From positions 310,001-374,000 of the forward strand of contig NZ_JAKZLA010000001.1 in the NCBI RefSeq assembly GCF_022808775.1: DNA of 64,000 nt, read 5' to 3'. A program made the position numbers and the translations under genes. This document shows, in pieces, positions 42,842 through 52,531 of this stretch (position 1 is the first letter of the stretch; every line of letters begins with the position of its first letter). This DNA is from Geothrix terrae. Its GTDB lineage: Bacteria > Acidobacteriota > Holophagae > Holophagales > Holophagaceae. The notes beneath the pieces were generated by a model. The model worked only from the letters and a program-made list of their open reading frames with translations, had not been told where the DNA came from and did not search any database.

Positions 42842-45353
42842 TTTCAAGGCTGAGGCTCCCGCCAGGGTGGACCCGTCCGTCCTGGCCATGGTGCTCGCCC
42901 AGCTGAAGCGGAGCACGGGGCTGGTCTGGCTCTCGGCCTTCCTGGTGGGTTTCCTGCTGTTCGTGCTCACGTCGCCTCCGGAATTCCGGTTGACCCTCCC
43001 GGGTTTGGCTGCCACGGCGAGCCTGCTGGCGCTGGCGGTGGGGGCCTCCATGCTCCAGATCCGCCGCCTGGATGGCCTCCTGGCTGGGGGGATCCTCAGG
43101 GCGGACCTCTACCGCTCGCTGACCCGGTTCCCGCAGACCTCGTCGCTGCTGTTCCTCTACCTTGGAGCCTGCCTGAGCGCCGGGACCTACCTTTGGGTGA
43201 AGCTGCGCCTGGGCCAGAGCATCCTGGTGAGCTCGGTCATGGCGGCCATTTTCCTGGTTCTGGTGGCGCTGGCGGCCATCAGCCAGTACTTCCTGACCAA
43301 GCAGAACCTGATGAAGATCTACCGGCTCCTGGCCGGGCAGCCGGGGTTCACCGAGTCTGAAGCGCGTTTCGCCACCAGCCTGCGGGCCAAGTTCGGCTTC
43401 GGCATCCTGGCCATGACCGGGGGCGTGCTCATGCTCTCCATCCTGGTGTCGGGGCTCACGCTCCAGTCCTCCATCCGCACCAAGGTCACGAGCTACGCCA
43501 GGAACGAACTGGCCAATCTCGAGGATTCCGTGGCCTTCGTGCAGGAGATGAACACCACTCCGGAGGACCTGGACGCCTTCATGGGCACGCTGAGGCTCGG
43601 CACCGGCGGCGGCATTTCGCTCCAGCTCCCCGCGAGCAAGGGCGGGAACCTGCTCGGTTCCCGCCTCCAGCCCGGGGGAGGCGGGGACATCGTCGTGATC
43701 CAGCCCCTCCCGGACGGCTCGAAGCTGCGGGCGGTGATCCCCGAGGCGGAATACGCGGACGCCATCTGGAAGGCGTTCCGGCCCAGCCTGGCCATCCTGC
43801 TCCTGGCCGGGATCTTCCTGATCTACTTCATCCAGCTGATCCTCCGCGACGTGCAGCAGCCGCTGCTGCTGCTCAGTCGCAACGCCAAGCGGGTGGGGGA
43901 GGGGCGCATCGATACCCTCGAGGCCGTCTACAGCGACGACGAAGTGGCCTCCCTCGCCGAAGGCTTCGGCCGCATGGTGGGGAGCCTGCGGGGCATGGTG
44001 GTCCAGATCCGTTCGGCCAGCCGCGACCTGGCCAGGGCCTCCAGCGCGATCCGCGAATCCGCGGACGGGGTCCGCCAGTCCAGCCATGGCCAGCGCGAAC
44101 TCATCGAATCGTTCCACGAGGAGATCAACGAGCTGACGGACACCTCCATCAGCATCAGCGCCAGCTCCATGGAGCTGAGCCTGGCCTCCGAGAACACCAA
44201 CTCGACCATCGTTCAGATGGCCGCCAGCGTGCAGCAGATCAACCGGAGCATGGATGAGCTGTTGCTGGTGGTCGAGGGGATCACCTCCGCCATCCGCGAC
44301 TTCGACATCTCCATCAAGAACGTGGGCAAGAACGTCGATCACCTCGCCGGCCACGCCGAGCACACGCGGGAGTTCGCGGAGAACCTGGAGCAGAGCGCCT
44401 CCGCCATCGACGACAACGTGAAGATCGCCCGGCGCTATGCCAAGAACGTGATCCACACCGTGGCCAGGGGCATGGAGCTGGTGGCGAGGAACCGGGACAA
44501 GATCCAGGTGATCGACCGGGTCGTCCAGGACTTCCAGAGCACCACGCGCACCCTCCTGCAGCAGGGAACGGACATCGCGAAGATCCTGGACTACATCGGG
44601 AGCCACGCCCAGCAGACCAACCTGCTCGCCCTGAACGCCGCCATCATCGCCTCCCAGAGCGGCGTGGCGGGGGAGGGGCAGGCCAAGGGGTTCTCCGTGG
44701 TGGCTGACGAGATCAAGGAACTCGCCGAGCAGACCGGACGTTCCACTCAGGAGATCCAGCAGATCATCGGCACTCTGCAGGCGGAGATCCGGAAGGCCTA
44801 CCAGCAGGTGGAGCTGGGGATCGATGCCGTCCGGGACGGGGCCGAATCCGTGGTCCAGAGTGAAGAGGCTCTCCAGGCCATCCTCGAATCCGTCGGGGGC
44901 ATGGACAGGGTCGTGGAGAGCATCCTCAGCGAGACCCTCCAGCAGGGCGGCCAGGCGAGCCTCATCCACGAAGCCAACCGGAACATCCACCACCAGGTGG
45001 AGACGATCCGCTCGGTCATGGAGGAGCAGCAGCAGACCAGCAACCACATCCTGTCCCTGGCCATGAACGTCCAGCAGGCCACCAGCGTGGTGCGGGATTC
45101 GACCCGGGAGCAGAGCGCGGGCAGCGATGAAATCGCGAAAGCCACGGAGCAGGTCCGGACCCTGGCCAGCAGCCTCCACGAGATCCTGGCCCGCCAGGAG
45201 AACCATGTGTTGTCCCTGAAGGAGACCATGAACCGCGTGTTGGGCAAGGCCCTGGAGAGCGAACAGGCCATCGAGGACTCCAGCGGAGCCGTGGAACAGC
45301 TGGGGGTCCAGGTCCACATGCTCAACCGAGAGGTGAACCTCTTCAAGTTGTAG
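42804..45353 (+). CDS. Methyl-accepting chemotaxis protein with about six TM helices
   Basis: This 849-residue receptor has TM helices at about 39-56, 64-84, 111-131, 138-161, 197-219 and 318-337, with a possible periplasmic sensor between the last two (about 220-317). A HAMP segment (about 338-390) and a long coiled signalling region follow. The hairpin tip reads QQTNLLALNAAIIASQSG at 603-620. The Glu and Arg that in Tsr (385, 388) make trimer contacts are Ile and Gln. The next loop is about four residues longer than in Tsr. SVVADEIKELAEQTG follows. It probably feeds CheA 38795 through the CheW-like protein. The start overlaps rsmD by 38 bases. Confidence 0.9.
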   Translation: MVQPDSISGPQLDFKAEAPARVDPSVLAMVLAQLKRSTGLVWLSAFLVGFLLFVLTSPPEFRLTLPGLAATASLLALAVGASMLQIRRLDGLLAGGILRADLYRSLTRFPQTSSLLFLYLGACLSAGTYLWVKLRLGQSILVSSVMAAIFLVLVALAAISQYFLTKQNLMKIYRLLAGQPGFTESEARFATSLRAKFGFGILAMTGGVLMLSILVSGLTLQSSIRTKVTSYARNELANLEDSVAFVQEMNTTPEDLDAFMGTLRLGTGGGISLQLPASKGGNLLGSRLQPGGGGDIVVIQPLPDGSKLRAVIPEAEYADAIWKAFRPSLAILLLAGIFLIYFIQLILRDVQQPLLLLSRNAKRVGEGRIDTLEAVYSDDEVASLAEGFGRMVGSLRGMVVQIRSASRDLARASSAIRESADGVRQSSHGQRELIESFHEEINELTDTSISISASSMELSLASENTNSTIVQMAASVQQINRSMDELLLVVEGITSAIRDFDISIKNVGKNVDHLAGHAEHTREFAENLEQSASAIDDNVKIARRYAKNVIHTVARGMELVARNRDKIQVIDRVVQDFQSTTRTLLQQGTDIAKILDYIGSHAQQTNLLALNAAIIASQSGVAGEGQAKGFSVVADEIKELAEQTGRSTQEIQQIIGTLQAEIRKAYQQVELGIDAVRDGAESVVQSEEALQAILESVGGMDRVVESILSETLQQGGQASLIHEANRNIHHQVETIRSVMEEQQQTSNHILSLAMNVQQATSVVRDSTREQSAGSDEIAKATEQVRTLASSLHEILARQENHVLSLKETMNRVLGKALESEQAIEDSSGAVEQLGVQVHMLNREVNLFKL

Positions 45354-45394
45354 CGCTACTGTTAGGCTGGAAGCCGCTTCCCCGGGCCCCCTGC

Positions 45395-47065
45395 ATGTAC
45401 CGCCTGTCCATCAAGACCAAGCTGAGCGCTGTCATCAGCATCCTGGTCCTCTCGTTCATCGCCTTCAACCTGCTCTACTACCCGCGGTGGGTGGAACAGC
45501 AGATCCGCACCCAGGCTGAATTGAGCGCCCGCCAGGTTGCCGAGACGGCCAGCTATGCCCTCGGCCCGGCGGTGAGCAAGGGGAACACCCGGGACATCGC
45601 CAAGGTGCTTCAGGGCGTCCAGAACATCCCCTCCTTCCGGTTCAGCGCCGTCTACGGCTCGGACGGCGAAGCCCTGGACAGCACGCCGACCACGCCCGAG
45701 TGGGCCACGGGCCAGGTGCTGCGGGATGGCATCTCCCACACGTACACCCGCCGGGAAAGCAACATGCTGGTGGCCGTGGCGCCGGTCTTCTACGAGGAGC
45801 CACGGGCGGACCAGGTGGGCACCCTCGTGCTCGGCTTCACCACCGAGGGGACCCAGCGGGCCGTCCGGGAGAACATCCGCGCGAGCCTGGCTGTGGGCCT
45901 GGTGACGCTGGTGCTGGGCATCGGGGCGGCGATCTTCCTTTCGAACCGCTACCTCCGGCCGGTGATCCAGCTGACCGAGGCCGCCCAGAAAGTGGCCCAG
46001 GGCCACCTGGAGACGGTCTCCGTCAAGGTCTCCACGCGGGACGAGATCCAGGATCTGAGCCAGTCCTTCGAGGTGATGACCGACAAGCTTCGCGTCTCCC
46101 GGGACGAGATCGAGCGCCAGAACCGCCTGTTGGAGTACCGCGTCCAGGAACGCACGCGCCAGCTCATGGAAACCATCTGGGAACTGGAGGAGATCCGCGC
46201 CAACCTCGAGCAGCTCGTCCAGGAGCGCACCCGCGGGCTGGAGCAGAGCCGGATGGAGCTCAAGGCCTGGGCCAGCACCCTGGAGGAGAAGGTCCAGGAG
46301 AAGACCCGGGAGCTGCGGGACCTCAACGACAGCCTGCTCACCAGCTACCAGAAGCTGAAGGAGGTGGACCGGCTGAAGGACGAATTCCTGGCGAACGTGA
46401 GCCACGAACTGCGGACTCCCCTCAACTCCATCATCGGGTTCTCGGGCATGCTCATGCAGGACCCCGGCGGGCGGCTGGGGGAGGAGGTGAAAGAGGATCT
46501 TCAGATCATCTATCAGAACGGGCGGTCCCTTCTGGGTCTGATCGACTCGATTCTCGACCTCTCCAAGATCGAAGCGGGCAAGATGGCCCTGGACCTCGAG
46601 GAGGTGGACCCCGTGGCATTGCTGGACGAAGTGAAAGCCATGGCGGCGGGTCTGGTCCAGGGCCGCCCCATCACCCTGGAGTACCAGCGTCCCGACGGCC
46701 TGTTCCGCGTCATGGGGGACCGGGATCGGCTCCGGCAGGTCTTCACGAACCTCGTGGGCAATGCGGTCAAGTTCACGGAAAGCGGGTCCGTGCGGATCGC
46801 GGCCGAGGCCGTCGGAGACCGCTTTCTCGTCCGCATCGAGGACACGGGCATCGGCATGACGGAAGAGGACCTGGGCCGCCTGTTCAAGCCGTTCCAGCAG
46901 GTGGATGGGAGCATCTCGCGGCGCTTCGGCGGGACGGGCCTTGGCCTGGCCATCAGCCAGCGGTTCATGGGCCTCATGAACGGGCGCATCCGGGCCTCCA
47001 GCCGCAAGGGTGAGGGCAGCGTCTTCGAGGTGGAGATGCCGCTGGTCACCGGGGTGGCGGCATGA
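45395..47065 (+). CDS. Membrane sensor histidine kinase (HAMP, coiled coil, HisKA, HATPase)
   Basis: The 556-residue kinase has TM1 (about 9-28), a periplasmic sensor of about 130 residues, and TM2 (about 166-186). A HAMP domain and a long coiled coil (about 235-330) follow. The DHp helix carries FLANVSHELRTPLNSIIGFS. The catalytic domain shows FTNLVGNAVKF, EDTGIGM and FGGTGLGLAISQRF. All catalytic boxes are intact. The stop overlaps the REC-GAF gene start by 4 bases (ATGA), so the two are a coupled pair. It lies 41 bases after the MCP gene. Confidence 0.93.
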   Translation: MYRLSIKTKLSAVISILVLSFIAFNLLYYPRWVEQQIRTQAELSARQVAETASYALGPAVSKGNTRDIAKVLQGVQNIPSFRFSAVYGSDGEALDSTPTTPEWATGQVLRDGISHTYTRRESNMLVAVAPVFYEEPRADQVGTLVLGFTTEGTQRAVRENIRASLAVGLVTLVLGIGAAIFLSNRYLRPVIQLTEAAQKVAQGHLETVSVKVSTRDEIQDLSQSFEVMTDKLRVSRDEIERQNRLLEYRVQERTRQLMETIWELEEIRANLEQLVQERTRGLEQSRMELKAWASTLEEKVQEKTRELRDLNDSLLTSYQKLKEVDRLKDEFLANVSHELRTPLNSIIGFSGMLMQDPGGRLGEEVKEDLQIIYQNGRSLLGLIDSILDLSKIEAGKMALDLEEVDPVALLDEVKAMAAGLVQGRPITLEYQRPDGLFRVMGDRDRLRQVFTNLVGNAVKFTESGSVRIAAEAVGDRFLVRIEDTGIGMTEEDLGRLFKPFQQVDGSISRRFGGTGLGLAISQRFMGLMNGRIRASSRKGEGSVFEVEMPLVTGVAA

Positions 47066-48882
47066 GCAGTAACCTCCGGAAGATCCTCTGCATCGAGGAC
47101 AACGCCATGAACTGGCGGCTGGTCCACCGCCTGCTCTCCCAGGCGGGGTTCGAACCGCACTGGGCGGACGACGGCCTGAAGGGGTACGAGATGGCCGTGC
47201 AGCTCAAGCCGGCCCTGATCCTGCTGGACATCAACCTGCCCGGCCTTTCGGGGTTCGAGGTGGCCACCAAGCTGCGCCAGAATCCGTCCATGGATGGCGT
47301 CCTGATCGTCGCCCTCACCGCCAAGACCATGCGCAGCGACCGGGAGACCGCGCTGGTGACAGGCTGCGACGGGTTCATCTCCAAGCCCATCGACCCGTTC
47401 CTGTTCGTGGGGCAGGTCGAGGCGTACCTCGGCGGACAGCGGGACCGCCTCGAGCAGGGGCGGGAAGGTGCGGCCCTCCGGCAGTTCACCCACCAGGTGG
47501 TCGAGCATCTGGAGGCGCAGCTCCGCGAGGCACAGGAGGGCAACCGGAAGCTCCTGGAAGTCCAGGCGGTGCTGGAGCAGCGCAGCCACAACCTCTCCAG
47601 GCTGCTGGCCCTCAGCAGGGACACCATTCCCCTCAGGGATGTGGACGAGATCTGCTCGCGGATCCTGGGGCAGATGCGGGAAGAGCTGGGCCTCGATCGC
47701 CTGACCACCTACCATCTGCACTCGAGCGGGGCTTATTTCCAGGGCTGGACCTGGAGTTCCGGCGGGATGGAGGAGACGCCCGTGCTGCCGAGGGAGCAAC
47801 CCCTGGTCACCGGGGTGGAGGCGCTCCCGGCCGGTCTGGTCCTCATCAACACGGAGCTTCGCCAGACAGCGGCCTGGGAGCAGGGGATCGACCTGGGACT
47901 GTGGGATCCGAGAGCCCAGGCGATGCTCTTGCCCCTGCGCAGCCGATCCGGTGAGGACCGCCTCTGGGGGTTCCTCGCGGCGGATCGCTCCGGCGCGGCC
48001 TTCCAGGCCTTCGAGATGGAGCTGGCCGCCCTCTATGCCGGCAGCCTCCAGGTCACGGTGGAGAACGCCGAGCTCATTGGGCACCTGGACGAGACCAGCC
48101 GGGCCCTCAGCACCAGCTACGAAGGCCTCGAATCCACCTATGTGGCGCTCAAGAACGCCCAGCGGGCCCTGGTGGCCCAGGACCGGAAGACCGCCCTCGG
48201 CGCCCTCTTCCTCCAGATGGCCCAGCGCCTCCAGACGCCGGTGCGGACCCTGAAGGAGGAGAGCCACATCCTGTCGGTCCACATGGAACGGGCCGATATC
48301 CCGCCCCCCGAGGAGCGCGAGGCCTGCCAGCGTTCCATGGAATCGATCCGCCGAGCCATCGCCCAGGTGGACGACCTGGTCCGGGTCCTGCTCCGCCGGA
48401 CGGGTCAGGTCGAAGCCAGCGCCCCGGAGTGGATCCACCTGCACGACTTGATCCACCAGGAACTGGAGATCCTGCACGTGGACGGGACGCTCCCCCCGGA
48501 GTTCCCGTTGGAACTCAACCTGCAAGCCCCCAGGGATCTGATCTTCGGGGTCTCCACCGATTTCTCGGACCTGCTGGGACACCTCGTGGCCCATGCGCTG
48601 GGGGGTGCCACGAACCGGATCCAGTTGCGCTCCTGGGGAGGGAAGCGGCACTTCCGCCTGGAGCTGGAGGATGATGGCGGCCCCATCGCTCCGGAGCTCC
48701 TGGAGCGGGCGTTCGAACCTTTGTCCGGGCTGCGGCCCGAGGCTCCGGCCCCGGAGCCCGGGCGGCGCCCCGGGACTGGATTGCCGTCCTGCGCCCAGCT
48801 CATGACCGCCTACGGGGGCACCGTCGAGCTCATGGCCGCCCCTCACGGAACCATTGTCCGGCTCAGCCTCCGGATGGATTGA
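47062..48882 (+). CDS. Response regulator with GAF domain and degenerate kinase-like C-terminus
   Basis: The 606-residue protein has a receiver at about 7-125 with acidic pair (IEDN), phospho-Asp in [13 protein letters not shown] (about 56), Thr (ALTAKT) and Lys (ISKPID). A coiled linker leads to a GAF-like domain (about 190-335). The end resembles a histidine kinase. Where HisKA has ALGxLxxGVAHE, it reads [18 protein letters not shown], with Gln for the phospho-His. The N-box [11 protein letters not shown] lacks the Asn. EDDGGPI and [11 protein letters not shown] remain recognisable. It is therefore probably a pseudokinase output module. Its 3' end overlaps the CoA-transferase 3' end by 20 bases (convergent). 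Confidence 0.85.
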   Translation: MSSNLRKILCIEDNAMNWRLVHRLLSQAGFEPHWADDGLKGYEMAVQLKPALILLDINLPGLSGFEVATKLRQNPSMDGVLIVALTAKTMRSDRETALVTGCDGFISKPIDPFLFVGQVEAYLGGQRDRLEQGREGAALRQFTHQVVEHLEAQLREAQEGNRKLLEVQAVLEQRSHNLSRLLALSRDTIPLRDVDEICSRILGQMREELGLDRLTTYHLHSSGAYFQGWTWSSGGMEETPVLPREQPLVTGVEALPAGLVLINTELRQTAAWEQGIDLGLWDPRAQAMLLPLRSRSGEDRLWGFLAADRSGAAFQAFEMELAALYAGSLQVTVENAELIGHLDETSRALSTSYEGLESTYVALKNAQRALVAQDRKTALGALFLQMAQRLQTPVRTLKEESHILSVHMERADIPPPEEREACQRSMESIRRAIAQVDDLVRVLLRRTGQVEASAPEWIHLHDLIHQELEILHVDGTLPPEFPLELNLQAPRDLIFGVSTDFSDLLGHLVAHALGGATNRIQLRSWGGKRHFRLELEDDGGPIAPELLERAFEPLSGLRPEAPAPEPGRRPGTGLPSCAQLMTAYGGTVELMAAPHGTIVRLSLRMD

Positions 48883-49573
48883 CGCGCGTCACCACCTTCT
48901 CGATCCGCTTCTCGTAGGCCGTTCCCAGCACGAGCCGGTGGACGAAGATGCCGGGGGTGTGGATGGCATCGGGATCCAGCTCGCCCACCTCGACGATCTC
49001 CTCCACTTCCGCGATGCAGACCTTGCCGCAGGTGGCTGCCATGGGGTTGAAGTTGCGGGCGGTCTTGCGGTAGACGAGGTTGCCCAGCCGGTCCGCCTTC
49101 CACGCCTTCACCAGGGCGAAATCGGCGAAGATGCCTTGCTCCAGCACGCAATCGCGCCCATGGAACCGCCGGGTTTCCTTCCCCTCCGCCACCTTCGTGC
49201 CGGCGCCCGTGGGCGTGAAGAAGGCCGGAATGCCGGCGCCGCCGGCCCGCATGCGCTCCGCCAGGGTGCCCTGGGGCACCAGCTCCACCTCCAGCTCGCC
49301 ACTGAGGAACTGGCGCGCGAATTCGGCGTTCTCGCCCACATAGCTGCTGACCATCTTGTGGATCTGGTGGTTCCGGAGGAGGATGCCCAGGCCGAAATCA
49401 TCCACGCCGGCGTTGTTGGAATAGCAGGTCAGGCCCTTGACGCCGGTCTGGGCCAGGGCCGCGATGAGGTGTTCGGGAATGCCGCAGAGGCCGAAACCGC
49501 CCACGGCGAGGTGGGCTCCGTCGGGGATGTCCTTCACGGCTTCCAGGGCGGTGCTGATGCGCTTGTCGATCAT
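48863..49573 (-). CDS. 3-oxoacid CoA-transferase subunit A
   Basis: The 236-residue protein shows the A-subunit signature [17 protein letters not shown] (about 24-40), [25 protein letters not shown] (about 117-131) and [24 protein letters not shown]. Subunit A binds CoA; the catalytic Glu lies in subunit B. No subunit B gene is in the window. Downstream is the convergent response-regulator gene and upstream the divergent gmhB. The partner must be encoded elsewhere or be lost. ATG 49573 has GTTCCCCCC upstream and no clear SD. Confidence 0.92.
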   Translation of the reverse strand: MIDKRISTALEAVKDIPDGAHLAVGGFGLCGIPEHLIAALAQTGVKGLTCYSNNAGVDDFGLGILLRNHQIHKMVSSYVGENAEFARQFLSGELEVELVPQGTLAERMRAGGAGIPAFFTPTGAGTKVAEGKETRRFHGRDCVLEQGIFADFALVKAWKADRLGNLVYRKTARNFNPMAATCGKVCIAEVEEIVEVGELDPDAIHTPGIFVHRLVLGTAYEKRIEKVVTRVNPSGG

Positions 49574-49654
49574 GGGGGGAACCTCGGAACGGCCCAACAG
49601 TGTGCCATCTCTGGCATCCTGCTCCAGTCCCTGTTTGAACCGGGAGGAGGCCCC

Positions 49655-50206
49655 GTGAAGCCGGCAGTGTTCCTGGATCGTGATGGCACCCTCAACGAGG
49701 AGGTGGATTACCTCAGCGATCCGGACCGCCTGGCGATGATCCCCGGCTCTGCGGCGGCCGTGGCCCGCCTCAATGCCAGGGGCATCCCGGTGGTGGTGGT
49801 CACGAATCAGAGTGGGATCGGGCGGGGGAAGTACGGATGGCAGGATTTCGCCGCCGTCATGAGCCGCATGGGGACGCTGCTGGCCCTGGAGAACGCCTGG
49901 ATCGACGCCGTGTACGCCGCCCCCCACCACGAGAAGGGGCAGGGGGAGTATGCCGTGGCGGACCACCCGGACCGCAAGCCGAACCCGGGCATGCTGCTGA
50001 AAGCGGCTGAAGAACATGGCCTCGACCTGGCCGGATCCTGGATGGTGGGAGACAAGGCCATCGACCTGGAGGCCGGCCGCCGGTCGGGGTGCCGGGTGGC
50101 CCTGGTCCGCACGGGGTATGGCGCCGAGGTTGACGGGTCCACGGCGGACCTGGTGGCCGCGGATCTGTCGGAGGCCGTGGATCGCATCCTGGCCCAGTGG
50201 CCATGA
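49655..50206 (+). CDS. GmhB-type HAD phosphatase (heptose bisphosphate phosphatase or histidinol-phosphatase-like)
   Basis: The 183-residue HAD protein has the nucleophile motif [15 protein letters not shown] (about 6-20), [16 protein letters not shown] (about 46-61), [19 protein letters not shown] and [14 protein letters not shown]. This fits GmhB, which removes the 7-phosphate of heptose-1,7-bisphosphate for LPS core. The zinc loop is altered: [21 protein letters not shown] retains two His but lacks the paired cysteines. GTG 49655 follows GGAGGAGG by 4 bases. The stop overlaps the sfsA start (ATGA). Confidence 0.85.
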   Translation: MKPAVFLDRDGTLNEEVDYLSDPDRLAMIPGSAAAVARLNARGIPVVVVTNQSGIGRGKYGWQDFAAVMSRMGTLLALENAWIDAVYAAPHHEKGQGEYAVADHPDRKPNPGMLLKAAEEHGLDLAGSWMVGDKAIDLEAGRRSGCRVALVRTGYGAEVDGSTADLVAADLSEAVDRILAQWP

Positions 50207-50943
50207 TCCTGATCGAGAAGACCGGGCTGGTGCCGGGCACGCTGATCAAGCGTTACAAGCGGTTCCTGGCGGACGTGAGGCTGGCGGATGGCTCCATCGT
50301 CACCGCTCACACTACCAACACGGGTTCGATGAAGACGTGTTGGGAGGCCGGGGATCGGGTGCTGCTGGAACCCTCCGCGAACCCCAAACGCAAGCTGAAG
50401 TTCACCTGGCTGGCGGTGGAGCGGGCCGGTGGCTGGGTGGGCGTGGAAACCGGCATGCCGAACCGAGTGGTGGCCGAAGCCGCCCGGCGGGATGCGCTGC
50501 CCGGGCTGCCTGGCCTGCTCGGCGTGCGCACGGAGGTGAAATACGGGGTTGAGAACAGCCGCATCGATGTCCTGGCTGAAGACCGAGAGGGCCGCCAGGT
50601 CTTCATCGAGGTGAAGAACGCCACCTTGAAGGACGGGCCCTGGGCCCTGTTTCCCGATGCCGTGACCGAACGTGGAACCAAGCATCTGCGCGAACTCCAG
50701 GCCATGGTGCGCGAGGGCCATCGGGCGGCCATCGCCCTGTTCGTGCATCGCACGGACGTGGACCGGTTCGATGCGGCCCGCGAGATCGATCCGGTCTATG
50801 CGGCGGAGCTCGATCGCGCGGCGGATACCGGTGTGGCAGTCCTGCCGCTGGCTGTGCGCCTCGTCACAAGGCAGGCGGAGAGCGGTCTGTGGAGGCTGGG
50901 ATGGGAATTACCGGGCCTTCTGCCCTGGGTTCCCCGGCGATAG
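50203..50943 (+). CDS. sfsA: SfsA family DNA/RNA-binding protein, probable nuclease-like fold
   Basis: The 246-residue protein has the SfsA hallmarks: [30 protein letters not shown] (about 33-47), [13 protein letters not shown] (about 117-129), [10 protein letters not shown] (about 135-144) and [16 protein letters not shown]. The E-x-K core of the nuclease-like fold (IEVKNAT) is intact. The role is not settled; in E. coli it affects maltose gene expression. ATG 50203 overlaps the gmhB stop; GTG 50197 is also in frame. Confidence 0.95.
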   Translation: MILIEKTGLVPGTLIKRYKRFLADVRLADGSIVTAHTTNTGSMKTCWEAGDRVLLEPSANPKRKLKFTWLAVERAGGWVGVETGMPNRVVAEAARRDALPGLPGLLGVRTEVKYGVENSRIDVLAEDREGRQVFIEVKNATLKDGPWALFPDAVTERGTKHLRELQAMVREGHRAAIALFVHRTDVDRFDAAREIDPVYAAELDRAADTGVAVLPLAVRLVTRQAESGLWRLGWELPGLLPWVPRR

Positions 50944-50970
50944 ACTGGGGCTTCCCAACCGGAGTAGCCC

Positions 50971-52086
50971 ATGTCCACTTCTGTGTCCGAGCTGATGAAG
51001 ACGCCTCTGAACGCCGCCCACCGCGCCCTGAACGCCAAGATGGTGGACTTCGGCGGATGGGACATGCCCGTGCAGTACCCCACGGGGATCATCGCGGAAC
51101 ATGAGGCGGTCAGGACCAAGGCGGGTCTCTTCGACGTGAGCCACATGGGGGAGTTCCGCGTGAAGGGCCCCGGAGCCCTGGCCCTGGTGGAGCACCTCAC
51201 CCCGAACGCCGTCTCCAAGCTGGCCCTGGGCCAGGTGCACTACACCGCCTTCCTCTACGAGAACGGCACCTTCGTGGATGACCTGCTGGTCTACCGCGAG
51301 GGCGAGCAGGAATTCCTCCTGGTGGTGAACGCCGGCAACATCGACAAGGACTTCGCCTGGGTTCAGAAGCACGCCGCGGCATTCGACTGCACGGTGGTGA
51401 ACGAGAGCCCGGCCACGGGCCAGATCGCCCTCCAGGGCCCGCTGGCGGTGGGCATGCTCCAGCCCCTCACGAAGACCCCGCTCGATCCCATCGGATACTA
51501 CTTCTTCACGCACGGCGAGGTGGCGGGGATCAAGTGCCTCATCAGCCGCACAGGCTATACCGGCGAGGACGGCTTCGAGCTCTACTGCGCCGCCGCCGAC
51601 ACCGAGAAGCTCTGGAACGCCGTCCTGGCCGCCGGCAAGCCGGCCGGCCTGGTCCCTGCGGGCCTGGGCTGCCGCAACACCCTGCGCCTGGAATGCAAGA
51701 TGGCGCTCTACGGCCACGAGATCGACGACAGCATCCACGCCCTGGAGGCGGGCCTCGGCTGGATCGTGAAGCTGGACAAGGGCGGTTTCATCGGCCGGGA
51801 TGCCCTGCTGGCCGCGAAGGCCGCTCCCGCGCCCCGGAAACTGGTGGGCTTCAAGACCCTCGAGAAGCGGGACATCGCCCGCGACCACATGCCCGTGGTG
51901 CAGGCCGGCAAGCAGATCGGCTTCGTCACCAGCGCCGCGCCCTCGCCCACCTGCGGCTTCAACCTGGGCCTCGCCTACGTCCCCACCGAGCTGGCCAAGG
52001 TCGGCGGGCGGATCCAGATCGAGATCCGCGGCCGGGCCGTGGATGCGGAGATCATCCCCACGCCGTTCTACAAGCGGCAGAAGTAG
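50971..52086 (+). CDS. gcvT: Aminomethyltransferase (glycine cleavage T protein)
   Basis: The 371-residue protein opens with TPLNAAHRALNAKMVDFGGWDMPVQY. It has GLFDVSHMGEFRVKG, VDDLLVYR, ISRTGYTGEDGFELY and GLGCRNTLRLECKMALYGHEID, all diagnostic of GcvT. It releases ammonia from the aminomethyl-lipoyl H protein and loads tetrahydrofolate. GGAGTAG precedes ATG 50971. The H protein gene follows after 54 bases, across a heptamer repeat. The P protein gene is not in the window. Confidence 0.96.
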   Translation: MSTSVSELMKTPLNAAHRALNAKMVDFGGWDMPVQYPTGIIAEHEAVRTKAGLFDVSHMGEFRVKGPGALALVEHLTPNAVSKLALGQVHYTAFLYENGTFVDDLLVYREGEQEFLLVVNAGNIDKDFAWVQKHAAAFDCTVVNESPATGQIALQGPLAVGMLQPLTKTPLDPIGYYFFTHGEVAGIKCLISRTGYTGEDGFELYCAAADTEKLWNAVLAAGKPAGLVPAGLGCRNTLRLECKMALYGHEIDDSIHALEAGLGWIVKLDKGGFIGRDALLAAKAAPAPRKLVGFKTLEKRDIARDHMPVVQAGKQIGFVTSAAPSPTCGFNLGLAYVPTELAKVGGRIQIEIRGRAVDAEIIPTPFYKRQK

Positions 52087-52120
52087 CTCTCAGCTATCAG
52101 CCGTCAGCTATCAGTTTTCA
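52084..52120. repeat. Heptamer repeat copy 2 (AGCTATC units)
   Basis: Beginning at the gcvT stop TAG, units of AGCTCTC, AGCTATC, AGCCGTC and AGCTATC follow each other with a 7-base period. The preceding codons CAGAAGTAG match those at copy 1 (9859). Confidence 0.8.
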
Positions 52121-52140
52121 TAGACCAACCTGGAGGATTC

Positions 52141-52527
52141 ATGTTCCCTGCCGATCTGAAGTACACCAAGGACCACGAGTGGGTGAAGCCCGCGGGCGAC
52201 GGCACTGCGCTGGTGGGCATCACGCACTACGCGCAGGACGCTTTGGGCGATGTGGTGTTCGTGGACCTGCCGGAGGCCGGCGCCTCCTTCGGAGCTGGCG
52301 AGGAGTTCGGCACGGTGGAGTCCGTGAAGACGGTGTCCGAGCTGAACATGCCCTCCGCCGGCGAAGTCCTCGAAGTGAACGCGGCCCTTGCCGACCATCC
52401 GGAAGCCGTGAATGAGGACCCCTACGGCAAGGGCTGGATGGTCAAGATCAAGCTGTCCGGCGCCCTGTCCGGCGAGCTGCTGGACGCCGCCGCCTACGAA
52501 GCCCTGGTGAGCGCGGAAAGCCACTAG
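52141..52527 (+). CDS. gcvH: Glycine cleavage system H protein
   Basis: The 128-residue lipoyl carrier has DLKYTKDHEWVKP at the start, GITHYAQDALGDVVFVDLPEAG, and the lipoylation site Lys63 in TVESVKTVSELNMPSAGEV. It shuttles the methylamine group between P, T and L proteins. TGGAGG ends 6 bases before the ATG. Its length is normal. Confidence 0.97.
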   Translation: MFPADLKYTKDHEWVKPAGDGTALVGITHYAQDALGDVVFVDLPEAGASFGAGEEFGTVESVKTVSELNMPSAGEVLEVNAALADHPEAVNEDPYGKGWMVKIKLSGALSGELLDAAAYEALVSAESH

Positions 52528-52531
52528 GCTC

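Noticed and set aside
42579..45317. 912-codon minus-strand frame over the MCP gene
   Set aside because: Shadow of the MCP gene; no motifs.
50944..50970. Glycine riboswitch before gcvT
   Set aside because: Only 27 bases separate sfsA from gcvT, too short for an aptamer, and sfsA is coding.
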